A stretch of DNA of 14,633 bases from M55B112 sp040880545 (GTDB lineage Bacteria; Bacteroidota; Bacteroidia; Bacteroidales; GCA-2748055): NCBI GenBank assembly GCA_040880545.1, contig JBBDIE010000164.1:1-14633 (forward strand), in the 5' to 3' direction. The notes below the pieces were generated by a model that ran no database searches, was not told the origin of the DNA, and worked only from the letters and a program-made list of their open reading frames with translations. Position numbers and translations under genes: made by a program. This document shows positions 6,340 through 13,476 of the stretch, piece by piece. How positions within the stretch are numbered: position 1 is the stretch's first letter; the number at the start of each line of letters is the position of its first letter.

Positions 6340-7659
6340 TTGGAAACACATTTGATCCCACTATTACAATTGGTATTTCACCCAATCACCACCCCTGTCA
6401 TTCTTGAGCTGGCAGTGGTGGTCGTATTGCTCTTTTGCTCTGCCCTTGTCTCCGGATCTGAAGTGGCATTCTTTTCATTAACTCCCGGTGAAATGGAGTC
6501 GCTGGAAGAGAAGCATATCAGGAAAAGCAACCTGGTACTGGAGCTGTTGAAAAAACCGGAGGATCTGCTGGCCAACATCTTAATATCCAACAATTTCATA
6601 AATGTAGGGATCATCATATTATCCAGCTTTATTACCACGTATCTGATGGATTCCACTGCGACACCGGTGCTGGGGTTCATTATCCAGGTGGTAGTCATTA
6701 CCTTTATGATCCTGCTCTTTGGAGAGATCATTCCGAAAATCTATGCGGACCGGTACTCAGAAGCTTTCGCATCATTGATGTCCATTCCGCTGAATCTCTC
6801 CGGCAGGCTATTCAGACCGCTGATCTACCTGATGATAAAATCCTCCACGCTGGTGAATAAAAGAATGGCCAGGAAAAGCCAGAATATCTCCATGAATGAC
6901 CTGTCGGAAGCGCTTGATATTACCACCGGAGTATTTTCCGATGAGAAGAAGATGCTGGAAGGGATCGTTAAGTTTAGTAACCTGGAAGCCTCGGAAATTA
7001 TGAAGCCGAGAATGGATGTTACCTATGTGGAATCCGATGCAACCATGGAGGCCCTGATCAATACAGCGCTTAATTCCGGCTATTCAAGGATTCCAGTGTT
7101 TGAAGAATCACCCGACAATATTAAAGGGATCCTTTATGTGAAGGATTTGCTGCCCCATATAAAAAAGACAAAGTTTAAATGGCAGACCCTGATCAGGCCT
7201 CCTTTCTTCGTACCTGAAACAAAGAAGATCAATGAACTTTTGCAGGAATTTCAGCAAACAAAGATCCACCTGGCCATTGTGGTTGATGAATATGGCGGTA
7301 TGAAAGGGATCGTTACCATGGAGGATATACTGGAAGAGGTGGTGGGGGAGATTACCGATGAATCGGATGAGGCGGAAGAATTTTACAATAAGCTGAATGA
7401 GAACACTTATATATTTGACGGAAAGACACTACTCAACGATTTTTTCAAAGTCACTGAACTGGAGGATGAAATATTTGAGGATGTAAGGGGAGAAGCTGAA
7501 ACCCTGGCTGGATTGATACTTGAACTGAAGGGAGACTTTCCCAAAATGAATGATATCCTGGATTGTAAACATATCAGCTTTACAATTACGGATATGGACC
7601 GGCGCAGGATCAAGAAGATCAGGGTTGTTATAAATAAGGAGGATGAAGATGAAGTATAA
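6340..7659 (+). CDS. gldE: Gliding motility-associated protein GldE (CNNM/CBS family)
   Basis: This 439-aa integral membrane protein belongs to the HlyC/CorC (CNNM-like) family. In Flavobacterium, GldE is tied to gliding and type IX secretion, and gldD lies next to it as here. The DUF21/CNNM membrane domain spans about 20-175, with segments near 20-45, 80-102 and 110-134 and the family-type LLFGEIIPKIYADRY (125-139). A CBS pair follows at about 215-340 (IMKPRMDV, YSRIPVFEES, GILYVKDLL, HLAIVVDEYGGMKGIVTMEDILEE). A CorC_HlyC domain (about 350-432) ends the protein. The start is a TTG at 6340, 23 bp after ssb; the next in-frame ATG lies at residue 52, beyond the first membrane segment, so an upstream start is required. 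It overlaps the start of gldD. Ion transport is possible from the family but not shown here. Confidence 0.9.
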   Translation: METHLIPLLQLVFHPITTPVILELAVVVVLLFCSALVSGSEVAFFSLTPGEMESLEEKHIRKSNLVLELLKKPEDLLANILISNNFINVGIIILSSFITTYLMDSTATPVLGFIIQVVVITFMILLFGEIIPKIYADRYSEAFASLMSIPLNLSGRLFRPLIYLMIKSSTLVNKRMARKSQNISMNDLSEALDITTGVFSDEKKMLEGIVKFSNLEASEIMKPRMDVTYVESDATMEALINTALNSGYSRIPVFEESPDNIKGILYVKDLLPHIKKTKFKWQTLIRPPFFVPETKKINELLQEFQQTKIHLAIVVDEYGGMKGIVTMEDILEEVVGEITDESDEAEEFYNKLNENTYIFDGKTLLNDFFKVTELEDEIFEDVRGEAETLAGLILELKGDFPKMNDILDCKHISFTITDMDRRRIKKIRVVINKEDEDEV

Positions 7660-8212
7660 ACTGTTGACGGTAATCATGTTAGTTGCACTCTCCTGCGACA
7701 GGAGCTATACACCGAAGCCGGAAGGGTATATCAGGGTGCACTTTCCGGAAAAAGAGTACCAGTTGTTCGATGAGTCGGAGATGTTCAGCTTTGAATATCC
7801 TCACTATGCCACCGTTGAGAGGAACAGGTCGGCAAATGCGGAACCGGAATGGTACGACCTGAATTTTCCCGCATATAACGGAACCCTTCACCTGAGCTAT
7901 AAACAGCTGAATAATAACCTGGATGCATATATTGAAGATACCAGGACCCTGGTTTATAAACACACATCAAGGTCGGAAGGGATTCAGGAAATTCCGTTCG
8001 TGGACAGAACAAACAAAAGGTACGGAATCAGGTATGAGCTGGGTGGGAACGTGGCGTCGACCGTGCAGTTTTTTCTGACCGACAGTATCAACCATTTTCT
8101 GCGGGGTTCGCTATATTTTAACAGTACCCCGAACCGCGATTCCCTGAATCCCATTATCAGGTATGTAAAACAGGATATTGAACACCTGATGGAGACTGTG
8201 GAATGGAAATAG
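7649..8212 (+). CDS. gldD: Gliding motility lipoprotein GldD
   Basis: This 187-aa protein matches GldD, a lipoprotein required for gliding in Flavobacterium and implicated in T9SS function. It has a lipoprotein signal MKYKLLTVIMLVALSC with the lipidated cysteine at C16. The family's N-terminal stretch follows as YTPKPEGYIRVHFPEKEY, and the rest is a compact beta-rich domain. Two ATGs are available, 7643 and 7649. I chose 7649 because AAGGAGG at 7636-7642 then stands 6 nt upstream, good Shine-Dalgarno spacing, whereas it abuts the ATG at 7643. Either way it overlaps the end of gldE (by 11 or 17 bp), so translation is probably coupled. The strong Shine-Dalgarno is unusual for this phylum. D17 after the cysteine would mean inner-membrane retention in E. 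coli, but that rule need not apply here. Confidence 0.9.
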   Translation: MKYKLLTVIMLVALSCDRSYTPKPEGYIRVHFPEKEYQLFDESEMFSFEYPHYATVERNRSANAEPEWYDLNFPAYNGTLHLSYKQLNNNLDAYIEDTRTLVYKHTSRSEGIQEIPFVDRTNKRYGIRYELGGNVASTVQFFLTDSINHFLRGSLYFNSTPNRDSLNPIIRYVKQDIEHLMETVEWK

Positions 8213-8246
8213 TAGAAGGCTAGTGACGGAGGCTGGATTTTATGTT

Positions 8247-8254
8247 TAACTTTG
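8247..8254 (+). promoter_or_regulatory. -7 promoter box candidate upstream of the PPTase gene
   Basis: TAACTTTG fits TAnnTTTG and lies 35 bp after gldD. No convincing -33 TTTG is present. If used, the transcript of the phosphopantetheinyl transferase unit would have a leader of about 145 nt containing the hairpin at 8295-8325. Confidence 0.4.
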
Positions 8255-8294
8255 CAGACGTTTTTCATACTACAAAATTTTATTTCCTTTGTCC

Positions 8295-8325
8295 TATATC
8301 CTGTCGGGAAAATCCGGAGGATATA
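8295..8325 (+). other. Hairpin in the gldD-PPTase gap
   Basis: TATATCCT (8295-8302) and AGGATATA (8318-8325) are exact reverse complements. CGG (8305-8307) and CCG (8314-8316) can extend the stem inside. A T-rich stretch (TTTGTTTTTT) begins about 8 nt after the stem, so this may be a weak terminator for the gldE-gldD transcript or a leader structure of the next gene. Confidence 0.4.
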
Positions 8326-8405
8326 CAGGGGATTTGTTTTTTACGTAATAGTAAATCTATTAATTCTGAAAATTAAGTTCGTTTCATAATTGTAAAACAG
8401 TTTCT

Positions 8406-9041
8406 GTGGGGATTTTTTTAAAAACAGAAATACAACCCGATTGCCTTCTGGGAGTTTGGGAGATTACCGAGGATTATGACACGCTTCATTCCCTGGTGAG
8501 ATTGAATAAGGAGGAGAAGGCAAGGCTGGCAAGTTTTCGGAGTTTGAGCAGGAAGCTGGAATGGCTGAGTGTTCGTGCTTTAATCAAAAGCATGAAGGGG
8601 CATGATGCAAAAATCACCTACAATGCTGAGAATAAACCCTATCTGAATGGTGGATCGGGAAATATCAGTATTTCCCATTCCAGAAACCTTACCGCGATCC
8701 TGGTGAGCCCCGATAAGCGGGTGGGGATCGACCTTGAATACATGTCGGGAAAAATCAGTAAACTCGGACATAAGTTCATGAACAGTAAGGAAATGCTGAC
8801 GGAAAATATCAATGACAGGAAGTTCCACCTGTACCTTCACTGGTGTGCCAAAGAGGCTTTATATAAAATATGTAACAAGCAGGATGTAAATTTCAGGGAG
8901 GGGATTACGATCCTGCCTTTTGAACCTGAGGACAATGGTTTTCTGCGCGGACATGTTGTTAACAGTGCAGGTGAAGAGATCTTCGATCTGGAATATTTGC
9001 ACCACGAAAATTATTCACTGGTATGGTGTTGTAAGAAATGA
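8406..9041 (+). CDS. 4'-phosphopantetheinyl transferase superfamily protein
   Basis: This 211-aa Sfp-type enzyme would transfer the 4'-phosphopantetheine arm of coenzyme A onto a serine of an acyl or peptidyl carrier protein. Both family signatures are present. The Mg-binding D109 and E111 lie in RVGIDLEYM (105-113). The second motif is HWCAKEALYK (145-154), with K149, E150 and K154 matching the WxxKEAxxK consensus. The upstream ISISHSRNL (88-95) corresponds to the (F/I)N(I/L)SHS segment that contacts CoA. The length suits the two-half Sfp type rather than the short AcpS. The start is a GTG at 8406, since no ATG lies between it and the upstream stop; the next in-frame ATG (near residue 63) would remove much of the first half. 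It overlaps the following gene by 4 bp (ATGA), so the pair is translationally coupled. The carrier protein cannot be identified from this window. Confidence 0.9.
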   Translation: MGIFLKTEIQPDCLLGVWEITEDYDTLHSLVRLNKEEKARLASFRSLSRKLEWLSVRALIKSMKGHDAKITYNAENKPYLNGGSGNISISHSRNLTAILVSPDKRVGIDLEYMSGKISKLGHKFMNSKEMLTENINDRKFHLYLHWCAKEALYKICNKQDVNFREGITILPFEPEDNGFLRGHVVNSAGEEIFDLEYLHHENYSLVWCCKK

Positions 9042-9766
9042 GTAAATTTTTCAAAATATTATCGCAAGGCAAAGGATTTGCAGTACTTGTGGATCCGGAC
9101 AAACACGACTTCAGCAGCCTGGATTTGCTGGTTTCGAAGTTTGGAGGAAACGGTCCTGATCTTATTCTTGTAGGGGGAAGCTTGCTGTTCAACCCCATTG
9201 ATGATACCATTGCCTTGCTTAAAGCGCGGACAAAGATCCCCGTTTACCTCTTCCCGGGTGATGTTTCGCAGCTATCCGATGATGCTGACGGGATCCTTCT
9301 TTTATCGCTTATATCGGGCAGGAATCCCGATTTCCTCATAGGAAACCATGTGATCGCAGCTCCCAGGCTCAGACGTTCTGGTATTGATATAGTGCCCACC
9401 GGTTACATGCTCATTGAAAACGGACATTCCACATCGGTAGAGTATATGAGTAATACATCTCCTATTCCATTCGGAAAGACAGACCTGGCGGTTGCCACAG
9501 CCATGGCGGGGGAGATGCTGGGGATGAAGGCGATTTACCTGGAGGCCGGTAGTGGCGCTGCCAAAACTGTGGGGATTGAAATGATCAGCGAAATCAGAAA
9601 ATCAGTCTCCCTGCCCGTGGTGGTAGGAGGCGGTATTCGTACGGTTGAAGATGCCGAAAGGGTCTATCAGGCCGGTGCGGACCTTATCGTTATCGGCACC
9701 CAGTTGGAGGAATCGCCGGGTACAATCAAAGAATTCGCAAAACTTCGCGACAGTTTGAACAGATGA
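9038..9766 (+). CDS. Geranylgeranylglyceryl/heptaprenylglyceryl phosphate synthase
   Basis: This 242-aa TIM-barrel prenyltransferase would join a polyprenyl diphosphate to sn-glycerol 1-phosphate, forming the ether bond of an archaeal-type lipid precursor. Family motifs are FAVLVDPDKHDF (14-25), where D19/D21 sit at the metal/pyrophosphate site, VGGSLL (45-50), FPGDVSQLS (72-80), PTGYMLIENG (120-129) and YLEAGSGA (167-174). The phosphate-binding loops VVVGGGIRT (194-202) and VIGTQLEE (218-225) follow. It resembles the group II enzymes of Bacteroidota and archaea more than Bacillus PcrB, judging from the motif pattern and the phylum. Prenyl chain length cannot be read from sequence by eye. It follows the PPTase gene with a 4-bp overlap, and its stop codon faces the phosphatase-like gene across 30 bp. 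Confidence 0.92.
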   Translation: MSKFFKILSQGKGFAVLVDPDKHDFSSLDLLVSKFGGNGPDLILVGGSLLFNPIDDTIALLKARTKIPVYLFPGDVSQLSDDADGILLLSLISGRNPDFLIGNHVIAAPRLRRSGIDIVPTGYMLIENGHSTSVEYMSNTSPIPFGKTDLAVATAMAGEMLGMKAIYLEAGSGAAKTVGIEMISEIRKSVSLPVVVGGGIRTVEDAERVYQAGADLIVIGTQLEESPGTIKEFAKLRDSLNR

Positions 9767-9796
9767 TCAGTGGAAAAAGGCCGGGATGATAACTTC

Positions 9797-11434
9797 TTAC
9801 CGGATCATCTCTGTAATCACCTTCCCTGAAGTATTCCCCGAAACCGAAATTTCCAGGAAATAGGCGATGGTAGGTACAATATCTGCCGGGGAAACGCGAG
9901 CAGGAACAGTTAGCCGATTGATCTTCCATCCGTAAAAGATCAGCGGCACATGGCCGTCGTAATGGAAACTGGACATCGTCTCCCGGGAATCACTCCCTTT
10001 TTCGATCCAGCCGGGGGTAAGGTATATGATCACATCACCACTGCGTTTCTGGTTATAGCTGTTCTGAATGCTCTTAAAGATCCCCTCGGTGAAATTGTTC
10101 CGCTGAAGAATGTAGGAGGGCAGGGCATTGGCAACCCCTGTGAACTGGATCATAAAATTGGCCACCCGTTCCTGAACCTCCTCCAGGGAGAGCCGTGAAT
10201 CTTCAATCAGTTTCCGGTTTAGATAGATCTGGTTCGCGTAATAAAGATTTACCCAGTTTCCCTGCCCGTATATGGCGTTGAGGTACGACTTCAACAGTGA
10301 AATACTGCTGTGATAATTAAAGTATCCCGAAGGTACTCGATATTCTTCCAAAATACGGGGATCATCGGCAACGGCATTGTCTGCTGTAAGGTAAACCAGC
10401 GTATTCTCCAGCCCTATCTGTTCGTCGAGGAAGTTCAGCAGGTGGGCAATATCCTGGTCCAGTCGCATATACATATCCTGCACCTCCACCGACCGGGTGG
10501 TATAGTTCTCAAGGAGATACTTACCGGCATTGAAACTGATGTTTACCCAGTCGGTAACATTCCGCTGCCCCAATGCCTCATTGATAATGGCACTGATTGC
10601 AAAATCTTTGGTGTAGGTATTACCATATGGGGTGAACATAAGTACGGAATAATCTTTTCGTTTATTCGCATCTCCCATCCGTGGAAGGTCATAAGGGAAG
10701 GTGATCTGTCCCCTGAATCCCTTCTCATAGGGGTTGTTGTCGAGCATGCTTTCCGTGTATTCACCAATGGGAAGCATGGTTTCCCATCGTTTTTCCCTGT
10801 AGATATCCTTGTAGTTCTTTCCGTTGAATTCATCCACCCAGTGCGGAAGCGAATCCATGTAATAGGTACTGGTTGTCCAGGTACCATGTTCGGGATCGTA
10901 CCAGTAGGCGCCGTTGGCAGTATGTCCCGATTGCAGTACAGCGGCCTTGGGATCCAGGGATATCCCGACCACCTTCGACCTGAACTGCGTAACAATTCTG
11001 AGCTCATCGGACAGGGTCCGTGCAGTCATCAGGTTGGGGGAGGTATGGCCGTTCCTGTCGGACCTTAAAATGGCATGTACCGACGGGTCATCAACACAAT
11101 ACCTGATCTCTCCCGCACTCCGGTCGAACCAGTAATCGGCAACGATACCATGTACGTCTGCACGGGAACCTGTGCCAATGGTGGCATATCCAACAGCCGA
11201 TTCGGTAATCAACTGATCATACCGCGTATTCTTGCAGTTGGTACCCATGCCCGCCATGCGTTTGAATCCTTCGTCACCGAATTTATCCCAGTAGGCAGAC
11301 AGATAGTCGTAACGCATCCCCGATACGGTGATCCCTACCACAAGTTTTGGCTTGCCCGAAGGGATACGCTGTGCTTGCAACTGAAAAAATACTGTAAATA
11401 TTATCAGAATGGTACCTATGCTCTTCAACCTCAT
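9797..11434 (-). CDS. PafA-like alkaline phosphatase superfamily protein, probably catalytically inactive
   Basis: This 545-aa exported protein (signal peptide about 1-21) aligns along its whole length with PafA, the periplasmic zinc phosphomonoesterase of Bacteroidota. Shared landmarks are KPKLVVGI..SGMRYDYLSAYW (28-49), TGSRADVHGI (88-97), STYYMDSLPHWV (189-200), VEVQDMYMRLDQD (316-328), and a C-terminal VPLIFYGWKI (496-505) with ADIVPTIAYFL. The active site does not match. PafA D38 is S38, nucleophile T79 is S79, N100 is D100, K162/R164 are D161/K163, D305 is K305, H309 is E309, H353 is N353 and H486 is M487; only D352 remains. The PafA residues come from memory of the Elizabethkingia enzyme and its published active site. 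There is no frameshift and length is normal, so it is an intact pseudoenzyme rather than a decaying gene. Its role is unknown. It is convergent with the GGGPS gene. Confidence 0.85.
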   Translation of the reverse strand: MRLKSIGTILIIFTVFFQLQAQRIPSGKPKLVVGITVSGMRYDYLSAYWDKFGDEGFKRMAGMGTNCKNTRYDQLITESAVGYATIGTGSRADVHGIVADYWFDRSAGEIRYCVDDPSVHAILRSDRNGHTSPNLMTARTLSDELRIVTQFRSKVVGISLDPKAAVLQSGHTANGAYWYDPEHGTWTTSTYYMDSLPHWVDEFNGKNYKDIYREKRWETMLPIGEYTESMLDNNPYEKGFRGQITFPYDLPRMGDANKRKDYSVLMFTPYGNTYTKDFAISAIINEALGQRNVTDWVNISFNAGKYLLENYTTRSVEVQDMYMRLDQDIAHLLNFLDEQIGLENTLVYLTADNAVADDPRILEEYRVPSGYFNYHSSISLLKSYLNAIYGQGNWVNLYYANQIYLNRKLIEDSRLSLEEVQERVANFMIQFTGVANALPSYILQRNNFTEGIFKSIQNSYNQKRSGDVIIYLTPGWIEKGSDSRETMSSFHYDGHVPLIFYGWKINRLTVPARVSPADIVPTIAYFLEISVSGNTSGKVITEMIR

Positions 11435-11796
11435 TAACCTGGTTCTTTTTTATGAATTCAACTTTTAGTTGCACTCTGTAATGCAGCCCCACAGCCATAA
11501 CGCGTACAAATAATTTTTATTATTTTCCTGTGGTGGTGAATGGCGGCAAAGTAACTAAATATAATAACACGGTGTTTTTACCTGCTTCAATTTTTTTTAA
11601 CTAGTGAAAATGTCGGAACCGTGATGCGTCAGATATTATGGATGCGTCAGATGTTTTTAGAGACGCAATGCATTGCATCTTTACCACCACAACCTGGCAG
11701 ATGCCATCCCGAAAAATAAATTATGGAAAAATATATTTCAGATGAAGCATCCCAGGCTCAGACATATTTCAGGCAATGGCCATGGAGCAACAGTCG
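11435..11796. other. 362-bp intergenic region with short repeats
   Basis: This gap separates the phosphatase-like gene from the M14 peptidase gene, both leftward. It holds two 12-bp direct repeats (11623-11634, 11641-11652), an imperfect palindrome (11661-11680) and the 9-mer ATATTTCAG twice (11733-11741, 11764-11772). TTACTTTG on the minus strand (11554-11547) resembles a -7 box for the phosphatase-like gene, with no clear -33 partner. I see no open frame with coding character and no RNA gene. Confidence 0.6.
11623..11680. repeat. Direct repeats plus a 20-bp imperfect palindrome
   Basis: GATGCGTCAGAT occurs at 11623-11634 and again at 11641-11652, with an 18-bp period. The sequence AGACGCAATGCATTGCATCT (11661-11680) pairs with itself in 10-bp arms with one mismatch. 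The palindrome resembles an AGACGCAATGCATTGCGTCT-type element that I recall from intergenic regions of several bacteria. It may be a remnant of a small mobile or REP-like element, or part of a 3' hairpin of the M14 gene. Confidence 0.5.
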
Positions 11797-13464
11797 TTAC
11801 CTGATGATAACCTTTGCACCACCATAACTGTCGCCTGACCTCTGCAGCAGGTAAACACCGCTCTGCAGGGCGGATACATCCAGGATAATACTGAATGTTC
11901 CTGCAGGGGGCATTGTCCGGATCACAGTTCTGCCCGAAAGGTCTGCGAGAATGAGTATGGTACCGTTTGAAAAGGGTACCGAAGTTTTTATACGGAGCTG
12001 GTTGCGGGCCGGGTTCGGATAGACGTTCAACACGGGGGAAGCGTATTTTGTAAGGATGTTTGTCCCAAGGCTGTCCAGACTAACTTCCAGTGAAGTTTTC
12101 TGGTAATCAAACACCTCCACGCCCCACACTGTGTCGGGAACAAACCCTTTGGCGGATACGGCCAGGTCATACACACCTTCCTTCAGGTAGCGGTAAAAGC
12201 TTCCGTACACCGTATCACTATCTACCCATGAGCTGTCATTGTCGTGGTCCATAACCCATATTTTTGCTGCCACAGGATTGCCATTGAAATTGTTTGTCAC
12301 CTTCCCGTGGATGCCATACCTGGCCTGGCTGATCATATTGATCAAACTCCACTGATTGTAATTCCAGTAGGTTTCCAGGTTCTCCGATTCTACCTTTTTG
12401 GTATTGCTCAGTTCCAGGGTCACTTCCCTGCCGTGGAGATAGTAATTAACATAATCCTGCCTTCCGCCTTCAATGACGTACCAGTCCGCCCCATTGGTGA
12501 TGCCGTCTGTAAAAAGGCCCATATATGACGGGTTCACCGCCTGGGCCTCATCGGCGTATTCCCTGGATATCAGGATGTACCAGTCATCATCCGGGTGCCT
12601 TGCATATTTGTGGTCCCACGGATAATTCACCACCTCGGCACCCGAATGCATATTGGCCGACATGTTGAACCTGTGTTCCATCATGAAGAGCATCATATAC
12701 TGATTCTCCATATAAATTCCAGCAGTATCGTTCGGGTCGCCGGAGCCGGGATCCGGAAAACCTCGGTTCAGGTCGTAGTAGTCGTTTGGATAATATGGTC
12801 TGGTGGACCCGACCACACTGTTGTCGCTTGAATAATAGGTGTAATCGGGATTGGAAAGTGGATTGATCCAGATCTCCACATCATCCACAATACGGTCTAT
12901 CTCCACATTGGAGCCGTAATTTGTGAGAATAAAATCGATCAGCCGCAGGCAGAGCACATACCCGACCAGTTCATCACCATGCATGGTTGAGCTGTACAGG
13001 AAGGCAGGTTCGTCCTCCTCCTCATCCACGTTGTCTGATATCTTAACAGCCAGGAGCAGCTTACCGTTGAGACTCGTACCGAAGGTGTCGATACTGCAGA
13101 TAGCCGGATAGGTTGCCGTAAAATAGTGCATCATGCTGTCGTACTGCGCATAAGTCGGGTATTTCGTAAAGGTGAGCGCCTCAGCGAGACTTCCGGCCAT
13201 ATCGCTCGTATCCAGTTGGGGAGCAGCAGGAAGCAGTTTCAATCCGGAATATTGTTGGTTGAACAGCTTATATTCATCCTCTGTAAGTACCAGGTCAAGG
13301 CTGTCATTTTTAAGGTCCTCCCTGTAAAACTTTACAGGAAGTGCGCTGAGCGATTTCTTCTGGCTCACCGGGATCCGCACCCTGAACTGTTTCTCCTGTG
13401 CAGAGATTCTTGTTGCCATGCCGGCAACCAGCAGAATAACAGGTATCAGGTATCGCAGTGTCAT
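11797..13464 (-). CDS. Secreted M14 zinc carboxypeptidase with T9SS type A sorting domain
   Basis: This 555-aa exported metallocarboxypeptidase would remove C-terminal residues from proteins or peptides outside the cell. A signal peptide (about 1-22) and an N-terminal region (23-100) precede the peptidase domain (about 103-380). Zinc ligands are H162 and E165 in MHGDE and H273 in NMHSGAEVVNYPWD. The substrate-binding DLNRGF (231-236) and catalytic E351 in REVTLELSNTK are present, so the enzyme should be active. A transthyretin-like carboxypeptidase-D regulatory domain follows (about 384-465; GIHGKVTN...AAKIWV). The end is a T9SS C-terminal domain (about 475-555), with LNVYPNPARNQLRI near its start and SGVYLLQ...GAKVIIR at the end. 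The domain order recalls Porphyromonas CPG70, a T9SS cargo that trims Lys/Arg, but specificity is not readable here. It begins 12 bp after ychF and may share its transcript. Confidence 0.92.
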   Translation of the reverse strand: MTLRYLIPVILLVAGMATRISAQEKQFRVRIPVSQKKSLSALPVKFYREDLKNDSLDLVLTEDEYKLFNQQYSGLKLLPAAPQLDTSDMAGSLAEALTFTKYPTYAQYDSMMHYFTATYPAICSIDTFGTSLNGKLLLAVKISDNVDEEEDEPAFLYSSTMHGDELVGYVLCLRLIDFILTNYGSNVEIDRIVDDVEIWINPLSNPDYTYYSSDNSVVGSTRPYYPNDYYDLNRGFPDPGSGDPNDTAGIYMENQYMMLFMMEHRFNMSANMHSGAEVVNYPWDHKYARHPDDDWYILISREYADEAQAVNPSYMGLFTDGITNGADWYVIEGGRQDYVNYYLHGREVTLELSNTKKVESENLETYWNYNQWSLINMISQARYGIHGKVTNNFNGNPVAAKIWVMDHDNDSSWVDSDTVYGSFYRYLKEGVYDLAVSAKGFVPDTVWGVEVFDYQKTSLEVSLDSLGTNILTKYASPVLNVYPNPARNQLRIKTSVPFSNGTILILADLSGRTVIRTMPPAGTFSIILDVSALQSGVYLLQRSGDSYGGAKVIIR

Positions 13465-13476
13465 CTGTTCATTTTA

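Noticed and set aside
9767..9796. Bidirectional terminator between the convergent GGGPS and PafA-like genes
   Set aside because: The 30-bp gap contains no inverted repeat with a flanking T-run on either strand.
10310..11068. A 252-codon open frame on the + strand
   Set aside because: It is antisense to the PafA-like gene, which aligns end to end with a known family; the + frame has no motif and no leader features.
9797..11434. Annotation as an ordinary alkaline phosphatase
   Set aside because: Overall similarity is clear, but metal ligands and the nucleophile are not conserved, so an active-enzyme call is not supported.
11623..11652. CRISPR-like direct repeats
   Set aside because: There are only two 12-bp copies with a 6-bp spacer and no cas genes; far too short for a CRISPR array.
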